From contig UQLY01000016.1 in assembly GCA_900542015.1 (NCBI GenBank), positions 1 through 63,415 on the forward strand: DNA of 63,415 nucleotides, read 5' to 3'. Shown here in pieces: positions 51,836 to 60,236 of this stretch. The DNA is from an uncultured Lachnospiraceae bacterium (GTDB taxonomy: Bacteria > Bacillota > Clostridia > Lachnospirales > Lachnospiraceae). A model generated the notes under the pieces. The model did not search any database and was not told the DNA's origin. It saw nothing but the letters and a program-made list of their open reading frames with translations. Every line of letters starts with the position of its first letter. Position 1 is the stretch's first letter. The translations under genes and the position numbers were made by a program.

Positions 51836-52165
51836 TCAATCAAATTCAAATTTTGATTTAATCAGCGCCCTTATTCTAAGGTCCCCTCCAGCATAAGTTT
51901 CAAGCCCCAAAATATCCAATGCTGCAATTGCAAACTCTGAAACTTTATAGCCATTCAAAACCAAATCATCTGTTTTCAGTCTGTCCAAATAGATTTTTAA
52001 CGGAGGATCAGTCACTTTAAATCTACATGCACATAATATTGAATTGACTCTGTAAAACGCACCCGGATGAACAAGCCCCTTCATGATAGAAGACGGCTCT
52101 CCGTTTTGAATATCCTCTAACAGTTTCCTGTCGCTTTCACTGATATTCAGTGTTTTATATTCCAT
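51836..52165 (-). CDS. Small protein after the minor capsid gene; possible immunity protein
   Basis: A 109-residue soluble protein (MEYKTLNISESDRKLLEDI, AFYRVNSILCACRFKV). ATG 52165 with GAGGAGG upstream overlaps the minor capsid stop by 11 bp. Being coupled to a capsid protein with a metalloprotease-like tail, it is a candidate immunity partner. No known family. Confidence 0.6.
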   Translation of the reverse strand: MEYKTLNISESDRKLLEDIQNGEPSSIMKGLVHPGAFYRVNSILCACRFKVTDPPLKIYLDRLKTDDLVLNGYKVSEFAIAALDILGLETYAGGDLRIRALIKSKFEFD

Positions 52166-53822
52166 AGATACTCCTCCTCTCTTCCTCAAGATTTTGCCTC
52201 AGCTTTTCTGCAATATCTTCCCTTCCTGCCTTAAGCGCAAGCTCAATTTCTATACTATACGCCCTGTACTCTCTTTCATATCGTTTATCAGCATCTTCAA
52301 TGATACGCATTCCAGACCAGCCGTCTCGATAATCGTCCCTTACATGTTGCATCTCGTGACACCAAGCGCTATAACTTGCCCCTTGCGATATGTATACCGT
52401 TCCTTGTTCTCCCCGCTTTAATCCCGGCGCATAACCAAGAGTCTCTCTTTTTCTTTCTACCAGTTCCACACCCAGTAATTCTAATTCTGCTCTAAATTCC
52501 TTTATTTCCTCTGGATTAGAAACTTCTCCTGCTCCAAATATCTCTGCCATTGGATCATTTATGGAATTTAAAGTATTATTTTTTATTATATCATTTTTAT
52601 ACCTTTTTGCAACTCTGGTCTGGTTTAGATTACTGCTTCCCGCTGCTACTCTCAAACGCTCGTTCTTTGCCCGGATACCAACAGCGTCACTAAATCTATG
52701 ATACTCTTTCGTCTGAAATCTGAGCTTGCGCCTTAACTCCGCGGTATCCTCTCCGATAGCGCTCATAGCCTCAATTTCCCGCTTTGTAGCCCGTATATTC
52801 CGCTCCATTGATCTCTGCTTCTGGGTTGCCTGATAATACGTATACTCCTTGCCATCCACCTCGACCGGATCAGGCTCTTTCAGATCAGGGGCAATATAAT
52901 CCCCTTCCCAATATGGATAAAAATCATGACGGCAATTCACTCCATTTAATCCCGTCGCAGTACCGTATCCGGTTGCTTTCACAAAATCCGGATATTTTTT
53001 ATTTTTACCCGAATATGAGAACACTTTGTTCTGCCATACGGCATGTTCCGGTCTGCTTCCCGCGTGTTGTGAAGTGATAACCAGATCATGTCCCATTCCC
53101 TGTAGGTTCGCTTCTGTAATCTTCCCTGTCAACTGCCCGAGTCCCGTCCTTATACACATACGTGCAGCCGTATCAAGTTGATATGTGCGCCCGCTCTCGT
53201 AGTCAATACAACGAAGCCCGCTTTGTGCAAGCCTGGTAACACAGTCGTTCACAGCCTGATCATAGGAAAAGGTCCCGGTAGCAACCTTGAGAAGAGCAAG
53301 ATCCATTTCTTTTTGATAGGCATTCATAACTCCAACGGTTCCAAGCTTTGTATTACGGAATCCGGTCGATTGCGTTAAATTCCGAAGCTGACCGTTTGTC
53401 TGCCTTGATGCGCTATCTGCCAACATACTGAGGGAGGACGGCTTCGACAGATCTTCTCCGTGCTCTTCCCACACGGAAAGATCATTGTTAAAAGCCATAT
53501 TGGCAGCTTCATCGAACATTTCCGTTCCGTTCTTCTTGGCTTCCTTATATGTCTCATTGATCAGCCCCTGCACATACGCCTTATACTCTTTCGTGTTCTG
53601 CGCCACCTCGTTCTGATAATCCTTATCAGCGCACATCAGCCTCATTACCTCTGCCCGTATCTGCTCCGGAGAATATCCCTGCATCTTCATGGACTTTGCC
53701 ATAATTTCCGCTGTTTCCGTAAATCTTCCGGTCTTTTTCACTCTCCTAGCAATATCCGCAATCACTTCCCGCTCAAGTTCCTGGTAAAGCCCGGTTATAT
53801 ATTTATCTGATAATATTTCCAT
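52155..53822 (-). CDS. Minor capsid protein with C-terminal HExxH domain
   Basis: A 555-residue phage minor capsid protein. The first ~400 residues match the minor capsid 2/MuF-type head protein (MNAYQKEMDLALLKVATGTF, GVNCRHDFYPYWEG). After an AT-rich linker a separate domain (about 440-555) carries HEMQH at 489-493 and a later E-rich helix (YEREYRAYSIE), the zincin pattern. MuF-type toxin fusions are known in temperate phages. Positions beside portal and scaffold fit a head protein. Confidence 0.85.
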   Translation of the reverse strand: MEILSDKYITGLYQELEREVIADIARRVKKTGRFTETAEIMAKSMKMQGYSPEQIRAEVMRLMCADKDYQNEVAQNTKEYKAYVQGLINETYKEAKKNGTEMFDEAANMAFNNDLSVWEEHGEDLSKPSSLSMLADSASRQTNGQLRNLTQSTGFRNTKLGTVGVMNAYQKEMDLALLKVATGTFSYDQAVNDCVTRLAQSGLRCIDYESGRTYQLDTAARMCIRTGLGQLTGKITEANLQGMGHDLVITSQHAGSRPEHAVWQNKVFSYSGKNKKYPDFVKATGYGTATGLNGVNCRHDFYPYWEGDYIAPDLKEPDPVEVDGKEYTYYQATQKQRSMERNIRATKREIEAMSAIGEDTAELRRKLRFQTKEYHRFSDAVGIRAKNERLRVAAGSSNLNQTRVAKRYKNDIIKNNTLNSINDPMAEIFGAGEVSNPEEIKEFRAELELLGVELVERKRETLGYAPGLKRGEQGTVYISQGASYSAWCHEMQHVRDDYRDGWSGMRIIEDADKRYEREYRAYSIEIELALKAGREDIAEKLRQNLEEERRSIYGI

Positions 53823-53855
53823 TTGCTCTTCTGTTAGCCTGGTACATCATCCTCT

Positions 53856-55127
53856 CTAATCTTCCAGCATGTCCTCCTCTTCGTAAGCCACGCCTTCATC
53901 AATATACTTTTTCGCTTCCTCATCCGACAGATTATATTTTTCTTTGATATACATAAATTTCAGCCACGGGACCTCAGGGAAAGAAATAGCGTCTGTCCTC
54001 ATTGCTTCAAGCCTCGTCTGCTTATCTTCTACATAGGAGTCGTCAAACTCAATGGAAAGCGGCTCTTCCAGATCATAATTTGTCCCGGAAAACTGGTTTG
54101 AAAACCACATGGCGGCGCGTATAATATCCGTGATGTAATTTTCTGCCTGCTTCCTCTGCTTATTCAGCTCCTGCATGGCATCCTGTTTTGTCCCAATATA
54201 CTCCGTAGCCGTCTTAATCTGCCCATTTTCAAAGGTATACTTTTTACTGCCATATCCAAACTGCATGGAAAGCAATGAAAGCACAAGCTCGAAGGTCTTT
54301 GTTATCTGCTCCACGCGGATTTCCGGGTTGTACTCTTTGATAAGCGCATCCTGCGTAGGGAGTTTTTCTCCAAGCAAAATAAACAGTTCTTTTTGTTGAT
54401 TTGTCAAATAGGGCTTTCCGTTTTTGTCAACCTTAACGCAGGCAAGCAATTCGTTTAAAAACACAAGTTTATCGCCTTTGCTCAAATCCCCGTACAAAAT
54501 GTTGTAGCACAGGTCAACCGCTTTAAATAATGGAATGGAGTTGTAAATCTTAGGGAGACCATAGCCCTTCATATCGTCCAAATTGTTGACTTCCGCATTT
54601 GTCATGACTGAAAACGGCTTAACGTCTCCGAGCTGAATGGAAAGATCCTCGGTTCCAACACGTTTTCCAAATTCGTCAAAATATACTGTATCAGCCACGT
54701 ACATCCCATTTTTAACTGTAAATATGACGAGCGTCGTCTTTTCCTTTCCGTTCACAATGTCCGTTCCTGTAAAAGCACATTCTGTAATGACTTTGTTCTT
54801 AACAGTCAGCGGTACAATACAGTCAGCATCGCAATAATTGATACATACGCTTCCACCTCTCGCCATAACAGCCCCATCTTTTCCCTTTACATATTCGGCA
54901 TCCTGCAGATAACAATATGCCCCGACCGTCCCGGTAGCTGATGTTTTCTCCAGTTGTTCCCGATATTGTACATCAAAGCGGTTATGCTCCAAAAACGTGC
55001 TTATAAATTCCTTCGACTGATCGTCCTTCTCCGGAGATACGGATATAATTTCGCACAGGTTTGCATCATCGGCGCAGCACCTCTTTGCAAAATTCATTCG
55101 GCTGAGTTCATATTCTATATCATTCAA
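53856..55127 (-). CDS. Portal protein; true N-terminus broken
   Basis: A 423-residue SPP1 gp6-like portal, the dodecameric ring through which DNA enters and leaves. From 55127 (TTG) the frame is open, but clear portal sequence continues in frame to about 55,262 (YRKTFVNDYLTNLGYTV, WYSNRIVEDFHK) with no start codon. The ATG at 55,264-55,266 has a good AGAGGAG but reads ATG-CTA-TAG. A 2-bp loss (TATATA to TATA) would explain it. Confidence 0.85.
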   Translation of the reverse strand: MNDIEYELSRMNFAKRCCADDANLCEIISVSPEKDDQSKEFISTFLEHNRFDVQYREQLEKTSATGTVGAYCYLQDAEYVKGKDGAVMARGGSVCINYCDADCIVPLTVKNKVITECAFTGTDIVNGKEKTTLVIFTVKNGMYVADTVYFDEFGKRVGTEDLSIQLGDVKPFSVMTNAEVNNLDDMKGYGLPKIYNSIPLFKAVDLCYNILYGDLSKGDKLVFLNELLACVKVDKNGKPYLTNQQKELFILLGEKLPTQDALIKEYNPEIRVEQITKTFELVLSLLSMQFGYGSKKYTFENGQIKTATEYIGTKQDAMQELNKQRKQAENYITDIIRAAMWFSNQFSGTNYDLEEPLSIEFDDSYVEDKQTRLEAMRTDAISFPEVPWLKFMYIKEKYNLSDEEAKKYIDEGVAYEEEDMLED

Positions 55128-55274
55128 ATTTTTTCTTTTATGGAAATCTTCAACGATCCTGTTTGAATACCAGTTATCACACCGCTCTATAACCGAAAGC
55201 GCATTGTTGTTTACCGTGTATCCAAGATTTGTTAAATAGTCATTTACAAAAGTTTTCCTATAGCATTCTCCTCT

Positions 55275-56609
55275 CTAATAGCCAAGATCAATAAATTCTA
55301 TAAAGTCCAGCAGACAGTAACAAAATGCGTCCCATCTATCATTACAATTACCAATGTTCTTATCCTCCGGGATATCCGGATGCTTCTCATCCCACCGAAG
55401 AGAGGCAATTGCCTTTCTCGTCTCAACACACCGCTCATTGATTTTAAGCCGTCCCGTATTGAAAAGCAGGTCTATGGTCTTTGGTCGTTCTGACACTTCA
55501 TTTTTTCGGCACCCTGCAATATTGGTATATGGAAGCCCTGCCTCCCTTGCCGCAGAAATCAGGCTGTTAATCATCGTCGGGCTCGCACTGTCGGGAAACA
55601 CCCAATCCACACGACCGTACTTGTTGATGCACATGCGGTAAAACTCAACAAATTTATCACATATTTTTCTTGCATCAATATCATCGGTTACCGGGAGCCC
55701 ATTCTCCTCCAGCCCACGAAATTTCCTGTATCCGTCCAGATATCCCGTCAGAAAGAAAGTCGTCGCAGAACCGTTTCCGCCAAAGTCAATCCCCATGGTA
55801 ATCTTGGTAAATCTTAACTTCAACTTTCCATTTTCGTCAAAAATATCATCATCGCTGAACAGATACGGCTTGTCATTTTCAGCGAAATACCTAAAAATAA
55901 TTCCAGACGCCAGTACCCAGAGCCCGCGGACAAAACGATCATAAAATACGCCCTTATACATTCTTTCATATCGCATAAGAATGCGCTCCGTAAGGCTTGG
56001 ATTATCTTTCATCTCGAAATGTATCCGTATCATATTCCTGTCGGTAATCTTATCAATCCATTCCGTTTTGATAAAATGATCCGGTCCTTCCGGATTGCAG
56101 TTAAACCAGTATTTTGACCCTTCTACGGAACATCTGCCGGTTGCCTGGTTAATAAAAGACTCCGGCATGAGCGCTGCTTCATCGAAGAAAACTCCCGCCA
56201 ATGTTATTCCCTGGATAAGATCCTGTGACGCCTCGTCTTTTCCACCAAAGAAATAAAATTCATTTTCCCTGTTCCCAAACGCAACCGTCATAGAGTTTTC
56301 GTATCTATGTTCCTCTACGATATACCCTCTGGATTTCAACATCGGTTTAAGTTTCTTGATAACGTTACGGCGCAAAGATTGTATAGTCTTTCCGCACATA
56401 CCGAAATTCTCTCCGTCGAACGTCTCCATCGCCCACATTACAAACGATAAGGACATGCTCATCGTCTTACCTGATCTGATAGAACCGTCACAAATGATAC
56501 CGTCTTTGTCTGCATAAGGGCTTCCGTCTACCCACCATTCCAAGACAGCGCGCTGCTTTAAGCTGAAATTGGCAAATTTTACTGTTGCTGTTTTTGATTT
56601 ACGTTTCAA
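55275..56609 (-). CDS. Terminase large subunit
   Basis: A 444-residue packaging ATPase-nuclease. Walker A GSIRSGKT (about 44-51), Walker B GVFFDEAALM, coupling motif region NCNPEGP and the nuclease GIDFGGNGSATTF. TTG start, 11-bp overlap with the small subunit. Moves DNA into the head and cuts it. Confidence 0.94.
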   Translation of the reverse strand: MKRKSKTATVKFANFSLKQRAVLEWWVDGSPYADKDGIICDGSIRSGKTMSMSLSFVMWAMETFDGENFGMCGKTIQSLRRNVIKKLKPMLKSRGYIVEEHRYENSMTVAFGNRENEFYFFGGKDEASQDLIQGITLAGVFFDEAALMPESFINQATGRCSVEGSKYWFNCNPEGPDHFIKTEWIDKITDRNMIRIHFEMKDNPSLTERILMRYERMYKGVFYDRFVRGLWVLASGIIFRYFAENDKPYLFSDDDIFDENGKLKLRFTKITMGIDFGGNGSATTFFLTGYLDGYRKFRGLEENGLPVTDDIDARKICDKFVEFYRMCINKYGRVDWVFPDSASPTMINSLISAAREAGLPYTNIAGCRKNEVSERPKTIDLLFNTGRLKINERCVETRKAIASLRWDEKHPDIPEDKNIGNCNDRWDAFCYCLLDFIEFIDLGY

Positions 56610-57087
56610 CTATATCGCCCGCCTCTCTGAATGTTTCGGGCGCCTGACTCTTTAGGGCTTCAATGAAACCGTCATTCTCGCATTCGTCCCGAATATTGCT
56701 TTCTCTCTTGTCCCTCCAATCCTCCGGCTTGCGGTTCTTAAGCCAGAAGATTTGAGCTGTGGTATCCGGCACCACTTCTTTTTTTGTTACTTTTCGCTCG
56801 GTCATAATCCCCATTTCGTACTTTTCAGACACTTCTTCGTACTGGTACCCCAAGGCTCTTTTTAGCAAGGCATTTTCAACCAATATATCAACTACTTCCT
56901 TGCCCTTTTTTAAGGACTCACAAATCTCACTATATTTGTTCTTCCACTCATACAAAGTTTTTGCAGTAATCCCAATATTGTGAGCTATTTGCTCATCAGT
57001 AAGCCCGTTACGAGCCCAGCTTTCAAGCAATATTAACTTTTCCGGATTTAACCATTCCTGATATTTTCCTTTTGCCCTGCCTTCCAC
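56599..57087 (-). CDS. Terminase small subunit
   Basis: A 162-residue DNA-recognition subunit with an N-terminal helix-turn-helix (NGLTDEQIAHNIGITAKTLY). GTG start directly after the RNA element at 57,107. Selects phage DNA for packaging and feeds TerL. Confidence 0.88.
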   Translation of the reverse strand: MEGRAKGKYQEWLNPEKLILLESWARNGLTDEQIAHNIGITAKTLYEWKNKYSEICESLKKGKEVVDILVENALLKRALGYQYEEVSEKYEMGIMTERKVTKKEVVPDTTAQIFWLKNRKPEDWRDKRESNIRDECENDGFIEALKSQAPETFREAGDIVET

Positions 57088-57106
57088 CTTCTTTCTAAAA
57101 AGGAAA

Positions 57107-57175
57107 GGAGCCGCACCGTCTCCAGTTGCGACTCCAATGGTCCTTCACATCCGTCTATTCGGATGTGGCGATGTT
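57107..57175 (-). ncRNA. Stop-codon hairpin plus terminator element, copy 1
   Basis: Hairpin CACATCC/GGATGTG spans the end of the small membrane gene (stop TAG inside the loop), followed by GAAGGACCATTGGAGTCG and a terminator stem GGAGTCGCA/TGCGGCTCC with TTTCCTTTTT. Sits just before terS. Shares order and the conserved block with 51,564-51,640. Confidence 0.6.
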
Positions 57176-57298
57176 CTGGTAAATATGATCCATTTGTTCC
57201 GGTATTGTCTCAAGGTTATGAAGCCATACCGGTGTCAAAAGAGACAATACAACCCAGACGGCAATCACAATCAAAAAAACTTTTCCCAGTTTTTTCAT
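57155..57298 (-). CDS. Small single-pass membrane protein
   Basis: A 47-residue peptide with one membrane helix (VFLIVIAVWVVLSLL) after a Lys-rich start. ATG 57298 with GGAGGTG upstream. Its stop lies in the RNA element. Upstream of terS; function unknown, perhaps superinfection exclusion or a leader peptide. Confidence 0.6.
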   Translation of the reverse strand: MKKLGKVFLIVIAVWVVLSLLTPVWLHNLETIPEQMDHIYQNIATSE

Positions 57299-57460
57299 CT
57301 GATACACCTCCTCCTTAAATTGTACCTCTCCTTTTCTTGTAAAGGTCTGATCCACTAAACCAGATCCTAGCCTATTGCATAGGCTTTTGCCCGCACCAAT
57401 ATAGAATGCGTGCTTCCTCTCCTGTCCTTAACTAATCAGCGCCATTCGGTGCCTATCCTA

Positions 57461-57489
57461 ATTATCTTATCGTTGCAATATTTTTGCAA
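57461..57489 (-). promoter_or_regulatory. Predicted prophage late promoter
   Basis: Minus-strand TTGCAA (57484-57489), 17-bp spacer, GATAAT (57461-57466). TTGCAA recurs three times at about 11-bp steps (57,472-57,501), perhaps activator sites. The 160-nt leader that follows holds several small hairpins (GCCTAT/ATAGGC; GGCACC/GGCGC) but no known switch. Confidence 0.6.
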
Positions 57490-57548
57490 CATTTTTTGCA
57501 AGTTTTTTATTCTGTCGATTATTGTCGTACATCCCCGATGTCTTTCCC

Positions 57549-57578
57549 TTTACATATCACTATCCTTTCCCCTATAAT
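57549..57578 (+). promoter_or_regulatory. Predicted plus-strand promoter of a very short RNA
   Basis: TTTACA (57549-57554), 18-bp spacer, perfect TATAAT (57573-57578), opposite in direction to all phage genes. Confidence 0.5.
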
Positions 57579-57584
57579 ATTACC

Positions 57585-57634
57585 TGTGTAAAAGGGAAAA
57601 AATTGCGGATCAGATCATTTCTGACCGCTTTTTT
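57585..57634 (+). ncRNA. Candidate ~50-nt RNA
   Basis: From the predicted start to the T6 after GCGGATCAG/CTGACCGC, about 50 nt, containing little beyond a terminator hairpin. The hairpin also works on the minus strand (AATTTTTT), so it could simply end the early phage transcript. Confidence 0.35.
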
Positions 57635-57642
57635 CTTGCCTC

Positions 57643-57786
57643 TTAGCTCTCTCCCAGGAATGCGTCCATGACTCTGAATATCCGCTCCTTATCCTTCTTT
57701 GTCAGCGCGGCAATCCTCTCTTCATACTCCGCAAGCCTGATCTTATAGCCATATGAGACTGCATCACACAGCCGATTTTGTCGCAC
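57643..57786 (-). CDS. Small overlapping gene (47 aa)
   Basis: GTG start after GGAG; reads MRQNRLCDAVSYGYKIRLAE then YEERIAALTKKDKERIFRVM, a charged helix ending FLGES. Overlaps the end of the Lar-like gene in another frame. The codons look real (strong helix, no rare stops), but no family is recognised. Confidence 0.45.
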   Translation of the reverse strand: MRQNRLCDAVSYGYKIRLAEYEERIAALTKKDKERIFRVMDAFLGES

Positions 57787-57884
57787 TCAACTCCATAATT
57801 TCCGTTTGCTGCTCTGAAAATCCTTGCCCTACTGCCACAAAACGGACACACTTTTAGTTTCTTGTTTCCCTCTCGCATTGTCAT
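57702..57884 (-). CDS. Small zinc-ribbon protein, Lar-like
   Basis: A 60-residue protein with CPFCGS at residues 13-18 and a later C..... C pair (VECDKIGC). Restriction-alleviation (Lar) proteins have this zinc-ribbon pattern. Overlaps the ASCH gene by 4 bp. A role against host restriction is possible. Confidence 0.6.
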   Translation of the reverse strand: MTMREGNKKLKVCPFCGSRARIFRAANGNYGVECDKIGCVMQSHMAIRSGLRSMKRGLPR

Positions 57885-58528
57885 TTTGTACCTCCTTCCA
57901 GTAGTTCGGGATTGTCAAATATAGAAGTGATAACCATTATATCGCTCTGCCAATAGCAAATATCATTTCTCCAATATGGCTGCGTTTTATCCCATTCAAT
58001 ATAAAAACCATAATCCGTTTTCATATCTCCATAGCGGTCAAGATCAGACTTCTTGATGGTAGAGTTCCATATGCAAATAAAATCATGCTTTTCCTTGGCT
58101 CCCTCTGCCATATAGTTCCTATCATCTACGGTTTCCATATCCTGCAACCGCTCCACTCGAACATCCGTAACCTTTAACCAGATTCGGGCGGCTTCTTTCG
58201 GCATGTGGATAGAAGGTTTCCATAATGTATGATCATAGTCAATCAGTTTCCTTTCTTCCCTTGATGTATTCTTATCTGCTCTGTAAAAATACTTTTCTCC
58301 GTCATATCGCAAACACCACGTTTCTCTCACATATAGAATATCTCCCGGCTGGCAAGTCGGCATTATTTTCCCCCGCGGGAAATCCGCGTCATATATGTAC
58401 AACGGTTCTTCGTTTACCTCGAAATATCCTTGCGGCTGTGGCTTAATCAGCCGCCTTGTAACCGTCTTTCTCCCGCCCAGTATCGCCCGGACCATATCGA
58501 TATTGAATAATATTGGCAATATCCTCAT
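57881..58528 (-). CDS. ASCH-like phage protein
   Basis: A 215-residue protein opening PILFNIDMVRAILGGRKTVT with RRLIKPQPQG, the ASCH-like signature common in phage early genes. ASCH domains bind RNA or modified nucleotides. PGDILYVRETW is also typical. In the early/accessory block with zinc-ribbon genes. Confidence 0.75.
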   Translation of the reverse strand: MRILPILFNIDMVRAILGGRKTVTRRLIKPQPQGYFEVNEEPLYIYDADFPRGKIMPTCQPGDILYVRETWCLRYDGEKYFYRADKNTSREERKLIDYDHTLWKPSIHMPKEAARIWLKVTDVRVERLQDMETVDDRNYMAEGAKEKHDFICIWNSTIKKSDLDRYGDMKTDYGFYIEWDKTQPYWRNDICYWQSDIMVITSIFDNPELLEGGTK

Positions 58529-58728
58529 TCTTTTGCTCCTTTCCTTCTCTCATATTCACAATCTCTTAAATTCCCGCAGTCAAGGAACATATCAAGGATA
58601 ATTTTTCCACAATGACCGCAGAAATTTATATGCCCTTTATCTGTCTGCTTTACTATCAACTTTGAACAATTCAGGCAACACTCTTTATGTCCTCTTTCCT
58701 CAAATATTTGTAAAGGTGTCTTGTCCAT
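58525..58728 (-). CDS. Small zinc-ribbon phage protein
   Basis: A 67-residue protein with two C-x-x-C pairs (CCLNC and CGHC), a likely zinc ribbon. ATG 58728 (MDKTPLQIF) with AAGGG upstream; a longer frame to 58806 overlaps the neighbour. Overlaps the ASCH gene by 4 bp. Confidence 0.6.
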   Translation of the reverse strand: MDKTPLQIFEERGHKECCLNCSKLIVKQTDKGHINFCGHCGKIILDMFLDCGNLRDCEYERRKGAKE

Positions 58729-58748
58729 TTCAATATCCCTTCTCGCTT

Positions 58749-59291
58749 TCAGATTGCCCGATGATGAATAACCCTCCGCTGCAACAGCTCCGCATTGGTA
58801 AAACATCTGCGTATTCCAATTTTATTTTTAAAACAAGCATGATACCGGTACTGTTTTTCCAAGGTCCACTTAACAACTCTTTCTTCCCCATCCCGCTCTT
58901 TTATGGTCTCAGTTATCACGGTCCCCGAAGGAATAGCACTGAATAATGTCTTTCCTGTAGCGGTCAGTTCGTTACCGGCAGCCTCTTCATTTTCTTCCTG
59001 CCCGCAATTCTTTATGTACTTCTGTACAGTCGATTGCGAAAATCCTACTTCTGCAGCAATCTCCCGCAGTTTCTTCCCGTCTTTTCGCATTTCTAAAGCC
59101 TTTCTTTTCTGCTCTTCGCTCATTTTCCGCCTTTCAGACGGTCCCTTTATCTTACGGATTATTCTATCCACGTAGCTTTTGCTGTAGCCTGTCATATCGG
59201 CTATTTCTTCCCTGCCATATCCGTCTTTGTGCAGTTGGCAGACCTTATCCCGGTGTGATCTTCTCTCCGCTTCATATTCTGCTCTGGTCAT
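58749..59291 (-). CDS. Phage helix-turn-helix regulator
   Basis: A 180-residue protein with two HTH motifs: YGREEIADMTGYSKSYVDRI near residue 25 and KKLREIAAEVGFSQSTVQKY near residue 75. The C-terminal third is mixed. A possible late-gene or packaging-linked regulator, placed upstream of the late operon. Confidence 0.75.
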   Translation of the reverse strand: MTRAEYEAERRSHRDKVCQLHKDGYGREEIADMTGYSKSYVDRIIRKIKGPSERRKMSEEQKRKALEMRKDGKKLREIAAEVGFSQSTVQKYIKNCGQEENEEAAGNELTATGKTLFSAIPSGTVITETIKERDGEERVVKWTLEKQYRYHACFKNKIGIRRCFTNAELLQRRVIHHRAI

Positions 59292-59311
59292 TTTATCAAC
59301 TCCTCGTTTAT

Positions 59312-60229
59312 TTATTTAAAATCTTCAAATTTTTCAACCGCTGCAAATGCAACTCGGGAATTTACCCATCTTTGCAATCTTCTTAGATCGCTTCCTCTTT
59401 TCACGTCCTGCTTGTTATAAATCATTATGTATGGGCTATACCCCAAGTTCCTCAATGTATATACCCTGTCTAGGTCCTGCTCTAATGTTGTGTTAAAATT
59501 TGTTAGAACAAACACACCCATCTTCCGCTTGTCCCACCCGGTTATTTCTTTAAAAATCTTTAATTTAGGAACTATAATTTCTTTATCCTCGTATCTGTCC
59601 CAGGCAAAATGGATCTGTTTTATTTTCATTCGCTTTATGTAATCTGCTTTTTCCTGCGTCATTATGCGAATGTCGCAGCCCTGCGAAAGGTCAACCCATG
59701 CACCGCTATTTATTAGCTGATCACTTAACTCTCTCCATTCCTTACAGGCAAACATATTCGGGTCTAAAAGCACTATATTTTTCTGCCCGTTCCAAAACTC
59801 CGATAAATCCGCTACTTTCCTTGCCGTCAGCCCCTCTTTCTTTCCCACTATGCAAAAGTCGCACCCACGGGGACAGCCCCTTGTCAAAAATCCGTATGCT
59901 GTGTTCCTTGTCTTTGGTATCCTATCGTGGTAGATCGTATAGTCTGGGTATATATGCTCTATCTCGTCTGATAGTTGCTGCCCGCCGTCTGGATAGCTGT
60001 AACCCGTCCCTCCTTTTATGATCTCGTCAGCATCTATGTAATACTCGTAATCTGGTGTAAATGTAAAAACCTTACTCATATATACCCTGTCCATGTGACC
60101 GCTAAGTAACGGCTCGTACCACTCTACACTATCTCCTACATTTTTGTGGTATGCCGATATTTTCATAAGCGGTAGATTCGGAAAATTATGTCCATCAACA
60201 TCTATTAACCCTATTTTCATTATTTTCAT
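59312..60229 (-). CDS. Radical SAM phage protein
   Basis: A 305-residue protein with C-x-x-x-C-x-x-C (CPRGCDFC, residues 119-126) for a 4Fe-4S cluster and an N-terminal domain reading GLIDVDGHNFPNLPLMKISA. ATG 60229 with AGGG upstream. Next to a DNA methyltransferase and a PP-loop protein, so a nucleotide or DNA modification role is a fair guess. Substrate unknown. Confidence 0.8.
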   Translation of the reverse strand: MKIMKIGLIDVDGHNFPNLPLMKISAYHKNVGDSVEWYEPLLSGHMDRVYMSKVFTFTPDYEYYIDADEIIKGGTGYSYPDGGQQLSDEIEHIYPDYTIYHDRIPKTRNTAYGFLTRGCPRGCDFCIVGKKEGLTARKVADLSEFWNGQKNIVLLDPNMFACKEWRELSDQLINSGAWVDLSQGCDIRIMTQEKADYIKRMKIKQIHFAWDRYEDKEIIVPKLKIFKEITGWDKRKMGVFVLTNFNTTLEQDLDRVYTLRNLGYSPYIMIYNKQDVKRGSDLRRLQRWVNSRVAFAAVEKFEDFK

Positions 60230-60236
60230 TTTTCCC

